Program-made: the position numbers and the translations under genes
In this document: positions 1 through 9,258 of the stretch, one piece after another
Layout of the letters: each line of letters starts with the position of its first letter
How positions within the stretch are numbered: position 1 is the first letter of the stretch
From: Kuenenia sp039794105
Lineage (GTDB): Bacteria; Planctomycetota; Brocadiia; Brocadiales; Brocadiaceae
Reading direction: 5' to 3'
DNA length: 64,000 nt
Assembly: GCF_039794105.1 (NCBI RefSeq)
Contig: NZ_JBDIWA010000003.1
Span: 1-64,000 of the forward strand
Notes under the pieces: model-generated
What the model saw: only the letters and a program-made list of their open reading frames with translations
What the model was told of the DNA's origin: nothing
The model's database searches: none

Positions 1-98
1 TCATCTGAAATGCCCCTTTTTCTGGTTATTGGAATTTTTACATATCACCATCTTAACCAGTAAATTCGGGCATTTCAACCTACCTTACCTCTCTCGGC

Positions 99-1550
99 TT
101 AAAAAATTACGCTTGAAGAAGGACTAAGGTAATATTTTAAGGCTGCCTCATAATCGCCTGAGTTCTGCAAATCTTTCAGATTTTGAATCAAATGCTGATA
201 CACATTTTGCCAGTCAAGATTCACGCGAAATGCAAACATAGCGGCATTCATATTATTATTCAACTCATCCTTGGCGCGGTGGAATCTCTTCCGCAACACC
301 TCTGTGGCAAAAATCCTGTCATAGAGGTATTGAAATCCCTCGATCATTTCATCGAGGGTCAGTTTTTTCAATACATACGTCAGATGATGCGATGTGTAAT
401 ATTTCCAATCTTCGGGAAAATGTGTACGAAAAAGCCTGTTTTCTCTGTTCAGGCGGTGATAAAGCGGTGTATTGATAAACGGGCAGAGTATGCCGCAAGT
501 CATAATATCTATATGCGAATCAAGGATAAAATCGGCTACCCGTTCAAACGTACCGGAGGTATCGGCATCGTTTCCGAATACCATAGTTCCCCACACGGCA
601 AGACCATGTTTTCTTATGTTAGCAATTGCCTCATAATAATTTTCTACGGATATTTTCAAATTCACATTTTTGTTCATAGACTTGAGAGATTCTTCCTCAA
701 TGGATTCTATGCCAATCAACACGCCAACGCATCCACTCTTCGCCATATATTCAAGCGTTTCGTCATCCTTATATATATTAAGTGAGGTAAAGCCGAACCA
801 GTTTTGATAAATGCCTCTCTCTACCATACTTTTAAAAAGAGTGCGAACCCGTTCATTCGATTTCTTACTATGTCCGTAAAAATTTTCATCCGTCAGAATC
901 AAACCGCGGTATTGCCCCTTTATAGATTCAAATTCATTCAATATATCGTCTATAGGCCGTTCCCTGTATTTTTGACCCTGAAATTGTGGGACGGAGCAAA
1001 ATTCACATGCAAACGGACACCCTGCGGTGGTAATAATTCCCGAATACCGGTATTTATATTTATCCTTCAAAAACTTTCTATCCGGGCTTAAATTGCAGTA
1101 GATTTCCATAGGAGTAAGGCCGCCGTCATACCTTTTCCGGAGACATCCCTTTTCGAAATCATCAATAATGGTTGACCAAAGGGTGATTCCTTCTCTGATC
1201 ACGACACTGTCAACATATTTTGCGGCCTCATCAGGATTGCTTGTGGCATGAATGCCTCCCATAATAACAGGAATTCCTCTTTTTCTGCAGGCTGTTGCTA
1301 TTTTATACGCACGGTCTGCCTGATAACTTACTGAGGTAATCCCAACCAGATCGGCGCCCCCAAAGGTAATGTCGCCTGTATTTTCATCAATAGCATATTC
1401 CTGCGTTTCATCAATAATATCGACTTGCCAGTTGCCAGGCGTTAGCACTTTCAAATAACCAAGATTTACCGGCATTTGGTTTAATACTGAGACATTCTCC
1501 TCGCCAACGTTACCCATTGGATGTGGATTGATAAGTACAAGCTTTTTCAT
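99..1550 (-). CDS. B12-binding-domain radical SAM protein
   Basis: A 483-residue radical SAM enzyme with the two-domain layout of the cobalamin-binding subgroup. Residues 1 to about 150 look like a Rossmann-type B12-binding domain (MKKLVLINPHP start, then VGITSVSYQADRAYKIA). The radical SAM core follows with the CxxxCxxC cluster motif as C178, C182 and C185 (CPFACEFC), the ligands of the [4Fe-4S] cluster that cleaves S-adenosylmethionine. The B12 domain has no clear DxHxxG motif, which is common in this subgroup and suggests base-off binding without the lower histidine. The substrate cannot be told from sequence; relatives act in lipid, hopanoid, bacteriochlorophyll and natural-product methylations or rearrangements. 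It lies 33 bp downstream of acpS on the same strand, so co-transcription is possible. Confidence 0.85.
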   Translation of the reverse strand: MKKLVLINPHPMGNVGEENVSVLNQMPVNLGYLKVLTPGNWQVDIIDETQEYAIDENTGDITFGGADLVGITSVSYQADRAYKIATACRKRGIPVIMGGIHATSNPDEAAKYVDSVVIREGITLWSTIIDDFEKGCLRKRYDGGLTPMEIYCNLSPDRKFLKDKYKYRYSGIITTAGCPFACEFCSVPQFQGQKYRERPIDDILNEFESIKGQYRGLILTDENFYGHSKKSNERVRTLFKSMVERGIYQNWFGFTSLNIYKDDETLEYMAKSGCVGVLIGIESIEEESLKSMNKNVNLKISVENYYEAIANIRKHGLAVWGTMVFGNDADTSGTFERVADFILDSHIDIMTCGILCPFINTPLYHRLNRENRLFRTHFPEDWKYYTSHHLTYVLKKLTLDEMIEGFQYLYDRIFATEVLRKRFHRAKDELNNNMNAAMFAFRVNLDWQNVYQHLIQNLKDLQNSGDYEAALKYYLSPSSSVIF

Positions 1551-1582
1551 GCAATTACCCTTTTAATAATCGTTTACAATTT

Positions 1583-1972
1583 TTATACTGCGGCAGATAC
1601 CACTCCTGGCACTAATAACACCTGTGCAATAGCGTATTCGTTACAATGTGACAATGAGACCTCGGCAGTATTAATATTCTTCTCTTCGACTAATTTTTTT
1701 ACATTGCCATAAAAATTCAGATATGGCTTCCCTTTTTCATCATTTAACAACTCGACATCAGTCCATTTTATTTTACCTGTCCATCCGGTTCCTAAGGCTT
1801 TGAACATAGCTTCTTTCGTAGCGAAACGTGCCGCTAAATGTTGATGTCTGTTCTTTTTCTGTAAACAATACTCAAGTTCTTTAACCGTATAAATTTTATT
1901 TAAAAATCTTTCGTTGGAAAGACACAGCTTCTTTATACGATTTATTTCAACTATGTCAATGCCTATAAACAT
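1583..1972 (-). CDS. acpS: holo-[acyl-carrier-protein] synthase
   Basis: AcpS transfers 4'-phosphopantetheine from coenzyme A to the conserved serine of acyl carrier protein, activating fatty acid synthesis in the cytoplasm. The N-terminal GIDIVEINRIKKL motif carries the Mg-binding aspartate, and FATKEAMFKALGTGW is the second conserved motif with the metal-binding glutamate. The longest reading frame starts at 1987 (MIRIYMFIGID). I prefer the internal ATG at 1972, because family members begin two or three residues before GIDIVEI; that gives 129 residues, a normal length. It precedes the radical SAM gene on the same strand. Confidence 0.9.
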   Translation of the reverse strand: MFIGIDIVEINRIKKLCLSNERFLNKIYTVKELEYCLQKKNRHQHLAARFATKEAMFKALGTGWTGKIKWTDVELLNDEKGKPYLNFYGNVKKLVEEKNINTAEVSLSHCNEYAIAQVLLVPGVVSAAV

Positions 1973-2451
1973 ATAAATCCGAATCAACCAAAACTATCGT
2001 AACTCCTTATAAAATAAGTATCTAATATAATTTTTCGCATTGTACAGGCTAATAAATGTAAAGTCAACGACAATTTATTGTACGCGCAAAATTAACATAT
2101 TTACAGACGATGTATCACCACATATAAATTACATTTTTGATGCACATCACAAAACCCATGATGCGTAATATCATCTTTGCTGTTAAGGCAATAAGCCCTT
2201 GTATATCAATAGCTGCATATTTACAAATCTTACCTTTTTGAGCAATCAGTCCTTATTGTTAAAATCTTTACGATTTTACAAAACACCTTACTTATTGCTT
2301 GACTCACTGTTAATTGATTAATAAACTGAGGTGAAATTTTCATTTTTCGACCATTACAAAAGGATTGCCCCAGGCATCTTTGTGGAATTTTAATTTTATT
2401 TTTACGATAAAACAACTTTTACGTAATTATACCGGGAGTTATGCAAAACGA
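1973..2451. other. AT-rich intergenic region between divergent acpS and cysH
   Basis: About 480 bases separating divergently transcribed genes, so it must hold two promoters. I see no recognisable riboswitch, RNA gene or good sigma-70 match. A small inverted repeat (AAAATC-TTTAC-GATTTT) lies near 2262-2280. Minus-strand reading frames here look non-coding. Confidence 0.4.
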
Positions 2452-3192
2452 ATGGAACAAACAATACAACTGGATATTATCCCAGTTAATCAAAAACTGA
2501 GAGATTTTTCCGCCACGGAAAGAATACAATGGGCAGTTGACAATTTTGGAAGGGATGCAATTTTATTGAGCAGTATGCAAAAGACGGCTTCTGTGTTAAT
2601 GCACTATTTTTATTCCCTGGGTCTAGAAAATTACATCTTATTTATCGATACGGGATACCACTTTACCGAAACATTACAACTCAGGGATGAATTCATTACA
2701 CGATACAAATTAAACATGGTCACATTGTACCCTGATCTTACTATAGAGCAACAAGAAAAGCTGTATGGCAAGAAGTTGTATCAATATATTGACGGACAGA
2801 AAGAATGTTGTCGTTTAAGAAAAGAGGCGCCATATCTTAGTTACATGAAAAAAAATGGTTTGAGGTTGTCTATGGTTGGTCTGAGACAGACGGAAGGCGG
2901 AAAACGCTCGAAATTAGAGCCTTTATTGCGGGATCCGAGAATAGATGGTTATGCACTCCACCCGCTTTTTGACTGGTCGGATGAACAAATAGAATCCTAC
3001 CTGCTTGAAAATGACGTACCGATTCATCCTTTACATAAAAAGAATTATCCCAGCATTGGTTGCGAGTGCTGCACAACACCCGTAAGGTCGGGAGAAAACC
3101 CAAGGGCAGGTCGCTGGAGGCACTTAAATGAATCATCTGACAATATTCCAAAATATTGCAATATTAACTTTTCCGATGGTTCGGGCATTTGA
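2452..3192 (+). CDS. cysH: phosphoadenylyl-/adenylyl-sulfate reductase family protein
   Basis: Assimilatory APS/PAPS reductase, which reduces activated sulfate to sulfite in the cytoplasm for cysteine synthesis. It has the bacterial APS-reductase iron-sulfur pattern: a CC pair (KECCRLRK; C119-C120 from the chosen start) and a C-terminal CxxC (IGCECC; C204 and C207). This favours a [4Fe-4S] enzyme acting on APS rather than the cluster-free PAPS enzyme. The PAPS-loop region (LLSSMQKTASVLMH) and the LRxxRWRH-like end (PRAGRWR) are present. The frame is open from 2365, but ATG 2452 (MEQTIQLD) fits family length (246 residues) and has a GGGAG about 13 bases upstream. The final residues run on past the usual PRAGRW end. 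The locus contains no sulfate-activation gene. Confidence 0.85.
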   Translation: MEQTIQLDIIPVNQKLRDFSATERIQWAVDNFGRDAILLSSMQKTASVLMHYFYSLGLENYILFIDTGYHFTETLQLRDEFITRYKLNMVTLYPDLTIEQQEKLYGKKLYQYIDGQKECCRLRKEAPYLSYMKKNGLRLSMVGLRQTEGGKRSKLEPLLRDPRIDGYALHPLFDWSDEQIESYLLENDVPIHPLHKKNYPSIGCECCTTPVRSGENPRAGRWRHLNESSDNIPKYCNINFSDGSGI

Positions 3193-3224
3193 CTTTATCC
3201 ATTGTGGTATGATAGAATCCGGTC

Positions 3225-3689
3225 ATGTATAGAACATTGGCGATATTTTTATGTTTATCAGTAGTTTTATTAAAGACTGCGCACGTTATTGCCGTTGAGG
3301 TTGAAGTTGCTCCAAGGATTACCGATAGGGAAATCACTGAAAGACTTACTCAACTTGAATACGGACAAAAAAATTTAGAAAAACAATTTGATGGCCTGCG
3401 TTCTGAGATGAACACAAGATTTGAATCTGTCGACAAGAGATTTGATGACCTACGTTCTGAGATTAACGCCAAATTCGCATCTGTAGACAAAAGGTTTGAC
3501 ATACTCCAGTGGATGTTTGGCCTCTTTATTACCATAAGCATTATAATTCTCGGATTTGTTCTAAGAATGTTATGGTTGATGCAAAAGAAGCAAACGATAA
3601 TGGAATCAACACTTGAAAAACAAAAGGAAGTACTTGCCTGTATAAGAACTTTGATTGAAAAACTTATCCCGCCTAAGGGAATATTATAG
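3225..3689 (+). CDS. membrane-anchored coiled-coil protein
   Basis: 154 residues, no enzyme motif. The N-terminus is a signal peptide or first membrane segment (about residues 5-24). A charged coiled-coil region follows, with a repeating unit RFxxVDKRFDxLRSEINxKF seen twice or more between residues 45 and 92. A second hydrophobic segment follows at about residues 95-118, then a cytoplasmic-type charged tail. The VDKRFDxL repeat resembles DUF1640-like and phage-tail-fibre-like coiled coils common in planctomycetes. It lies 32 bases after cysH on the same strand and may be co-transcribed. Function unknown; a structural or sensor-linker role is only a guess. Confidence 0.6.
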   Translation: MYRTLAIFLCLSVVLLKTAHVIAVEVEVAPRITDREITERLTQLEYGQKNLEKQFDGLRSEMNTRFESVDKRFDDLRSEINAKFASVDKRFDILQWMFGLFITISIIILGFVLRMLWLMQKKQTIMESTLEKQKEVLACIRTLIEKLIPPKGIL

Positions 3690-3744
3690 AATCCACGATT
3701 AATATCATCATTTATCATCATTTATCATCCGTATCGTTTTTTGT

Positions 3745-5946
3745 TTAATATTCTATCCAATACTCCCAATTCCAGATTCTGTCATCTTTAATAAGTTCCG
3801 TGCTTTGCGAGTACACATCTGATACCATACTGTTGTACAATTCAAGCTGTTCTTTGTAACGAGAGTCTTCACATAGATTAAACTTTTCTTCCCTGTCGTT
3901 CTCAATATCATATAAATATTCTTTTTTTGAATCAAAATGAGTAAAATATTTATGATTTTCAAACCGGATTCCCGCTGACGCCCCACCATTCGCCGTTGCA
4001 AAAAATGCCCTCGCATCCCTATTCTTAAAACGCCTCAGAAGAGAATGTCCAATAAATGGATTTGGGATTTCTATGCCTAATCGGTCAAGGATTGTTGGCC
4101 CTATGTCTGCCAATTGTCTGACTTCGCTGATTTTTTGTCCGGGATCAATATTCCAGTTTTTCCCAATAAGAGCGACAGGTATCCATACTAGGTCTTCCCA
4201 TAATATGTTTTGTTCTCTTTCCGGGTGGGGATAGAACCAATTAATGCCGTGGTCGCTCGTCACAATAATGATGGTATTTTCCAGTTTTTCACTTGATAAT
4301 ACCTTTTCTAAGAAATCGCCCAGTGCATCGTCAGAATATCTTGCAATATTTGATAATTGATTCTTCACATCGTGATGATCGTTCATTTCAAATTCCTTTT
4401 CCGGTAATTTAAAAGGATGATGCATGGAAAGTGTCGCAATTGTCATATAAAAAGGCCTCGGGTCATCACGGTTCTCCATAGCACTGTACGCAAATTCAAA
4501 TAAATCCCTGTCTTTTAACCCCCAGTTAAACATTTCCATATCTTTTATTGGTGCATTTGTACGGTCGTACCTGGTTTCAAACCATCCGGCAAACCGGCTT
4601 AATTTGTTTGAAAACCCAATATTGCCTCCGTGAACATAAATCGTTTCATATCCCCTTCTTCTCAGGATTTCAGGAAAAGACAACAAATTCAAATCAATGT
4701 TATATTGGAATATCCATTCAGTTGAAAGACGGGGAAGTATGGAACAATATACCGAAATGAGAGACCATCTTGTCTGAACACCATTGCAATAAGCATTCGT
4801 GAAGAGTACTCCATTCTCTGTGCAAATGTCGCAAAACCTCGGTGTGGACGGCACAGAATAACCAATGCAATCTACATTAACTGCGCGCACACCTTCCCAA
4901 TGAACAAATATAATGTTTGGCGGTTCGGCGTCACACCCGGAACAATCTTCATCAATTCCATTTCTCGGAATGTCATATGCTCCGGGATGAATATTCGGGT
5001 CATAATCGTTGCAATCATCTTTCAAGTCATAACCATCGCCATCTTTGTCTTCATTGCATACCGCCTCCGGCAATTTCCCAAGTTTACATAAATGGTGCAA
5101 GGTTGCCTTTAATAAAGGATAATCAGGGTCGGGATATATCCATGGCTGATTCTTTATACGGTCATCGTTAAGCGGAAGGGTATCTAATATTTTTTCAATA
5201 CCCTTGGAATTCCTGCTCTTTATTTCATCTCCAAAAACAAGGTGTTTTACAAAGGCGATGTTATAATTTTCCGTCAAGTTGGTAATGAGCGCTGTTTTTA
5301 ACGGAACAAATTGAACAACTATTCCAGCAACCAGAATAAAAAGAGAGATTGAGAATGAATAACGGGATAAAAACACCTTTTCAAATTGTTTTATTGAAAT
5401 AACCAAACTAAAAAAAAGAAATATTCCTGGAAAAATAAGAAGTTCAAAAGCCATGCACAAAGGATGAGAAAATTCGAAAAATGAGCTTGAAATATGGCCT
5501 GTGTAATTGAGGAAACTAATATGAGTACTATTGAAATGAAAGCCAAAATATCGGAAGAACTCCACGTTGGCCATCATGATTGCAAGGAGTACGGAGAAAA
5601 ATACTTTCAATGAAATCCCGAAAATTTTTATTACCTTATCAGGTATTATATCTGACACTTTGAACAGATATAAAAGCTGTATGGGGATAAGAACAGAACT
5701 GGCAAAAGCCCCGTCCCGCATAAAGCCAAGAATAAACGGATAGACCCCGCCGGTAAGTATCGTAGTATCCGCCGGCAACCCCCCCCGGTAAAAATACCAG
5801 GCCCGGGGCACGCTCATAAATATCCACAGGAGTATTATTGGCGTAACAAATGCTTTGTTGAAATAATGCCTTTTCATAATATGCATCAACGAAATTAAAT
5901 AAGGATTAACATAAACGATGTTTATATAAAGTGGGTGAGGACGCAA
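3745..5946 (-). CDS. membrane sulfatase/phosphotransferase-fold protein with calcium-binding loops
   Basis: 733 residues. The N-terminal third holds five or so hydrophobic segments (about 32-50, 66-95, 110-130, 165-186, 198-222). Residues 297-338 form an Asp-rich block (DKDGDGYD, DDCNDYDP, NGIDEDCSG) of the thrombospondin-3/MopE metal-binding type. From residue 343 comes an alkaline-phosphatase/sulfatase-superfamily domain: N344-E351 opens the metal site, T392 in QTRWS sits where phosphoethanolamine and LTA-synthase relatives have their catalytic threonine, and D565-H566-G567 (TSDHG) completes the metal site. There is no C/SxPxR sulfatase signature, so a phospho-group transferase or hydrolase is more likely than a sulfatase. 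The topology places the catalytic domain outside the cytoplasm. The start may be later (MKRHYF at 5877). The call at superfamily level is firm; the substrate is unknown. Confidence 0.75.
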   Translation of the reverse strand: MRPHPLYINIVYVNPYLISLMHIMKRHYFNKAFVTPIILLWIFMSVPRAWYFYRGGLPADTTILTGGVYPFILGFMRDGAFASSVLIPIQLLYLFKVSDIIPDKVIKIFGISLKVFFSVLLAIMMANVEFFRYFGFHFNSTHISFLNYTGHISSSFFEFSHPLCMAFELLIFPGIFLFFSLVISIKQFEKVFLSRYSFSISLFILVAGIVVQFVPLKTALITNLTENYNIAFVKHLVFGDEIKSRNSKGIEKILDTLPLNDDRIKNQPWIYPDPDYPLLKATLHHLCKLGKLPEAVCNEDKDGDGYDLKDDCNDYDPNIHPGAYDIPRNGIDEDCSGCDAEPPNIIFVHWEGVRAVNVDCIGYSVPSTPRFCDICTENGVLFTNAYCNGVQTRWSLISVYCSILPRLSTEWIFQYNIDLNLLSFPEILRRRGYETIYVHGGNIGFSNKLSRFAGWFETRYDRTNAPIKDMEMFNWGLKDRDLFEFAYSAMENRDDPRPFYMTIATLSMHHPFKLPEKEFEMNDHHDVKNQLSNIARYSDDALGDFLEKVLSSEKLENTIIIVTSDHGINWFYPHPEREQNILWEDLVWIPVALIGKNWNIDPGQKISEVRQLADIGPTILDRLGIEIPNPFIGHSLLRRFKNRDARAFFATANGGASAGIRFENHKYFTHFDSKKEYLYDIENDREEKFNLCEDSRYKEQLELYNSMVSDVYSQSTELIKDDRIWNWEYWIEY

Positions 5947-5981
5947 ATGTATTGATACTTATTTTCCCTCTCTGTTTACAG

Positions 5982-6335
5982 CTATAGAGCATATAACCAT
6001 TGGTAAAAAGCAACCATCCATACAATAAACCAACTCACCAGGCTGAGGAAAACAGCGGCGCTCCCGCAGTCTTTTGCACGTTTTACTTTAACATTAAATT
6101 CGGGAGAAACAATATCGGCTATTAATTCCAGAGAAGTATTCAAAAGTTCAACAATAAGCACGATAATATTACAAACGATTAACAGAAGTTTCAAGCAGAG
6201 CGAAACCTTTATGTATAAAGCAAGAGGCAGCAATATACATGTAGCAATTATCTCTTGTCGAAAAGCATGTTCTGTGGAGAAGGTATCTTTTAATCCACAA
6301 AGAGAATACGTAAATGCCCACCATAAACGCTTCAT
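5982..6335 (-). CDS. dgkA: diacylglycerol kinase (DgkA family)
   Basis: A small integral-membrane kinase that recycles diacylglycerol, or phosphorylates undecaprenol in some lineages. The signature ELLNTSLELIAD followed by KRAKDCGSAAVFLSL matches the DgkA active-site helix. Three hydrophobic segments (about residues 30-50, 50-70 and 93-113) fit the three-helix fold, and 117 residues is typical. It lies directly upstream of the membrane phospho-transferase-fold gene on the same strand. If that enzyme transfers head groups from phospholipids, it would release diacylglycerol, which this kinase could recycle. That link is inference from adjacency. Confidence 0.85.
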   Translation of the reverse strand: MKRLWWAFTYSLCGLKDTFSTEHAFRQEIIATCILLPLALYIKVSLCLKLLLIVCNIIVLIVELLNTSLELIADIVSPEFNVKVKRAKDCGSAAVFLSLVSWFIVWMVAFYQWLYAL

Positions 6336-6714
6336 ATTTTGTACTTATTTATTTAAAGAAATTAAATAGATAATGCGAATTATTGAGTATGATATATTAC
6401 CTATATGTCTATTTTTGTTAGAGATAAACGGGTTTCTCACTTTTTTGCTTTATATTAAAAAAGGGGGAACGCTTCAAATAAAAAAAATGCGCATATTTTT
6501 ATTGTATGTTATGCATCAGTAAAACCAAGTGAAAAATATGTTGATTTTGGTAGTTAGTATCTATATACATATACATGTACAGGATTTTTCTTTTTACAAA
6601 AAGCTGCTTTTGTACAACAGATATAAGAATTATAAGCCAAGTGAGATATGATTATTTAAATTAATTGCGTTAAATGAGTAAATAATAATTTTCAGAGGCG
6701 GGAAAGAGGAAAAT
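6336..6714. other. AT-rich intergenic region, divergent promoters expected
   Basis: About 380 very AT-rich bases between dgkA (minus) and the small basic protein (plus). A run of TATACATATACATG near 6565-6580 is partly self-complementary. No RNA family, clear promoter or terminator could be recognised. Confidence 0.35.
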
Positions 6715-7017
6715 ATGAACAAAAAAAACTCATCTGCATCAGGCGGGCAACAAAAAAAATCTACTTCGGGTAAAAAGTCTTCGACGAAAAGAAACGATAT
6801 ATCAAGTAATACGCCTCCGGAACCGAAACTGTCAAAATCTCCATTATTTGATAAAACGTCCGCCGTTACAATTTCAAATGCTATCGATTCCCTTCTGACC
6901 TTGGTCGAAAAGAACCCTTTGAAACTCGTTGATACAAATGCGAAAGGAAACGTCGTTAAATCTTGTGAAAAATTAATCAGGAAATTAGTTCAGGAAATAA
7001 ACAGCACAAGGTCATAA
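6715..7017 (+). CDS. small lysine/serine-rich protein of unknown function
   Basis: 100 residues. The first 40 are low-complexity Lys/Ser/Gly, likely disordered and positively charged. The C-terminal 55 residues form a plausible helical domain (AVTISNAIDSLLTLVEKNPLKL). An AGAGGAAAA stretch just before the ATG is a good ribosome binding site. The basic tail suggests nucleic-acid or membrane-surface binding, but no family was recognised. Confidence 0.5.
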   Translation: MNKKNSSASGGQQKKSTSGKKSSTKRNDISSNTPPEPKLSKSPLFDKTSAVTISNAIDSLLTLVEKNPLKLVDTNAKGNVVKSCEKLIRKLVQEINSTRS

Positions 7018-7132
7018 TTCATATTAAACAAAATTTATACGGTACATTTTCACATTAAATCAACGGGAAAGGTGTTATAGAATCAACACTGACAATATGA
7101 ATTTCAATTTATTGTATTATTATAGAATGACA

Positions 7133-7672
7133 TTACCCCATATCAAAATCTATCACACAATTTTCTATAAAAGACGCTATTTTACCTGCCGCTTCACCGA
7201 TCGACGTCTTTGCCGTGTTTACAACAAAATCGGCCGTCTTATCATATAATGGTTTTCTTTTTTCCAAAAGATAACGTACCTCCTGATATTCCCCATAATT
7301 TGTCAGGCCAGGCCTTTTGGTGGTTGAGGTAATGTCTCCTTTTATTCGTTTATACAGAGTATCAACATCCGCTTCCAGAAGAATGGCAACACCGCACTTT
7401 TTCATCCTCTTTACATTTTCCTCTTTAAGAACCACTCCCCCGCCGGTGGCAATAACCGTGTTATTTTGCAAACACAATTCGGCAATTACGTCCGATTCTA
7501 TTTCCCGGAATTTTCCTTCGCCGCCTTCTTCAAATATATCTTTTATGGTTTTTCCTTCTTTTTGCTCCAAATACTCGTCCGCATCAATATATTTCCTATT
7601 TAATCGTTGCGCGAGTATTTTGCCTACAGAAGTTTTTCCGGCGCCTCGAAAACCAATTAAAAAAATGTTCAA
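7133..7672 (-). CDS. aroK: shikimate kinase
   Basis: ATP-dependent phosphorylation of shikimate in aromatic amino acid synthesis. The P-loop GFRGAGKTSVGK begins at residue 7, DADEYLEQ supplies the shikimate-binding aspartate, and FREIESDVI plus the ATGGGVV glycine cluster follow in the usual order; the lid arginine lies in TKRPGL. At 179 residues it is a normal monofunctional enzyme. It is downstream of aroDE on the same strand with a gap of about 97 bases, so leuA-aroDE-aroK probably form one transcription unit. Confidence 0.93.
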   Translation of the reverse strand: MNIFLIGFRGAGKTSVGKILAQRLNRKYIDADEYLEQKEGKTIKDIFEEGGEGKFREIESDVIAELCLQNNTVIATGGGVVLKEENVKRMKKCGVAILLEADVDTLYKRIKGDITSTTKRPGLTNYGEYQEVRYLLEKRKPLYDKTADFVVNTAKTSIGEAAGKIASFIENCVIDFDMG

Positions 7673-7769
7673 TCGTGCTCCTCATAAATACGTTTATTAT
7701 CAATGAACATTAAACAGACATCCATATTCCTTACATCAGTATGAAAAAACCCGGAATCAAACGTATTTG

Positions 7770-9254
7770 CTAGTCTATGTATGCAATATTTTCTATTATA
7801 TCCAGAAGTGGTTCTGTATTAGTCCACAATCTAAACTGCGCTGCTGCCTGACGAATAAACATAGGCATCCCCCCCACCGTTTTACAACCTATTTCCTTTG
7901 CATCTTTTATTAATTTCGTCTCGGAGGGATTATAAATAGTGTCAAAAACAATCATATTTGGCTTCAAAAGTTTTCTATCAACGGGCGTCTCATTTATTGA
8001 GGGATACATACCCACCGGCGTTGCATTAATGAATATATCCGTTTCCAAATTTTGCAGATCGTTCTTATTGGTAAAGGAACAACCGACTTCGCCGGCAAGT
8101 GATTGCATACGTGTTTGATTTCTACTAACGAGTGTAATATCGGCGCCATACATTTTTAACCCAAAGGCAATCGCACGTGCAACGCCCCCTGCTCCAATAA
8201 TAGTAACATGCTTGTTTTTAAAGCAAGCATCCGCTGCAGTATGGCCGGATACATTCGCAACCTCTGCGAGCACGGTAATGGCAGCTTCCAAATCAGTATT
8301 AAAACCTATCAAACGATTATTTTTATTTACCACAGTATTTACCGCACCAATCTTTTTGGCAATCGGATCCGTATCATCAAGGTAATTTATTATCGATTCT
8401 TTATGAGGAATAGTAACGCTGTACCCTGAAATATTTAATTTTTTAAATTCAGAAATAAATCTGCCAATTTCATCCACTTTAAAAGGAACATAAACACAAT
8501 TCATGCCCATTTCTCTGAAAAGTGCATTATGAATCATGGGACTAATACTGTGAGATACAGGATTGCCAATTAAACCATAAACTGCGGTATGCTTGTTTTG
8601 GCTTTTAATATGATACATATTCAAAAGTTCTTCGATATTGATTTGGCCTGGAGCGGATTCTTTTCCTTTCTGAAGTGATGCAAAAGTCAGATAACTGCCA
8701 AATATTTTATATAATATACGGCTGATTATTCCGTATTCTCCCATACAGAATGAAATCATGGGTATTTTTGACTGCAGGAGAAGCTGGTATATTTTAATAT
8801 TATCAGTTATTGAATTAGCATGGGTAACAATCTTTACAATATCCGCGCCACTCTGGCAAAGTTTATTGTATATTTCCGAAAGATTTTCAGGGGTTTCCTT
8901 GAAATTATGATAAGAGACAATTATTTTTGTTTTGCTGCCGGCAAACAGGGCATTTCCGTTTTTTTTAACGTTCCGGATGCTGTCATGTTCTATATCCACA
9001 TAATCGGCTTGCAGTTGTATTGCCTGTTTCAGCAATTGGAGTCTTTCTTCTTCAGTCCCTCTGAATTTTCCCCCTTCCCGAACCGGCCGGTTTGTGACGA
9101 CAACAGGCTTCGTACATTTTTCCAGTATTTGCCGTAAATTCAAATCATGAATGTAATCAATGCGCAACTCGACAGCATCGGCAATTTTTGATGCGCATTC
9201 CATGTCGCGGATGGCATCGTTATTATTATTTGCAACTATTGGTACACAGATCAT
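7770..9254 (-). CDS. aroDE: bifunctional type I 3-dehydroquinate dehydratase / shikimate dehydrogenase
   Basis: 494 residues fusing two consecutive shikimate-pathway enzymes. Residues 1 to about 215 are a type I dehydroquinase, with H116 (SYHNF) and the Schiff-base lysine K141 (GADIVKI). Residues from about 224 are an AroE-type dehydrogenase: NPVSHSISP substrate motif, VTIPHKE with the catalytic lysine, NTDLEAA, and the NADP-binding GAGGVARAI. The fusion is best known from plants and is also found in planctomycetes, chlamydiae and some others. The start codon sits 4 bases after the leuA stop with no evident Shine-Dalgarno, so translation is probably coupled to leuA. Confidence 0.93.
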   Translation of the reverse strand: MICVPIVANNNNDAIRDMECASKIADAVELRIDYIHDLNLRQILEKCTKPVVVTNRPVREGGKFRGTEEERLQLLKQAIQLQADYVDIEHDSIRNVKKNGNALFAGSKTKIIVSYHNFKETPENLSEIYNKLCQSGADIVKIVTHANSITDNIKIYQLLLQSKIPMISFCMGEYGIISRILYKIFGSYLTFASLQKGKESAPGQINIEELLNMYHIKSQNKHTAVYGLIGNPVSHSISPMIHNALFREMGMNCVYVPFKVDEIGRFISEFKKLNISGYSVTIPHKESIINYLDDTDPIAKKIGAVNTVVNKNNRLIGFNTDLEAAITVLAEVANVSGHTAADACFKNKHVTIIGAGGVARAIAFGLKMYGADITLVSRNQTRMQSLAGEVGCSFTNKNDLQNLETDIFINATPVGMYPSINETPVDRKLLKPNMIVFDTIYNPSETKLIKDAKEIGCKTVGGMPMFIRQAAAQFRLWTNTEPLLDIIENIAYID

Positions 9255-9258
9255 GGGT

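Noticed and set aside
2230..2415. Minus-strand 61-codon frame over the cysH leader
   Set aside because: No ribosome site, no family resemblance, and it overlaps the probable promoter of cysH.
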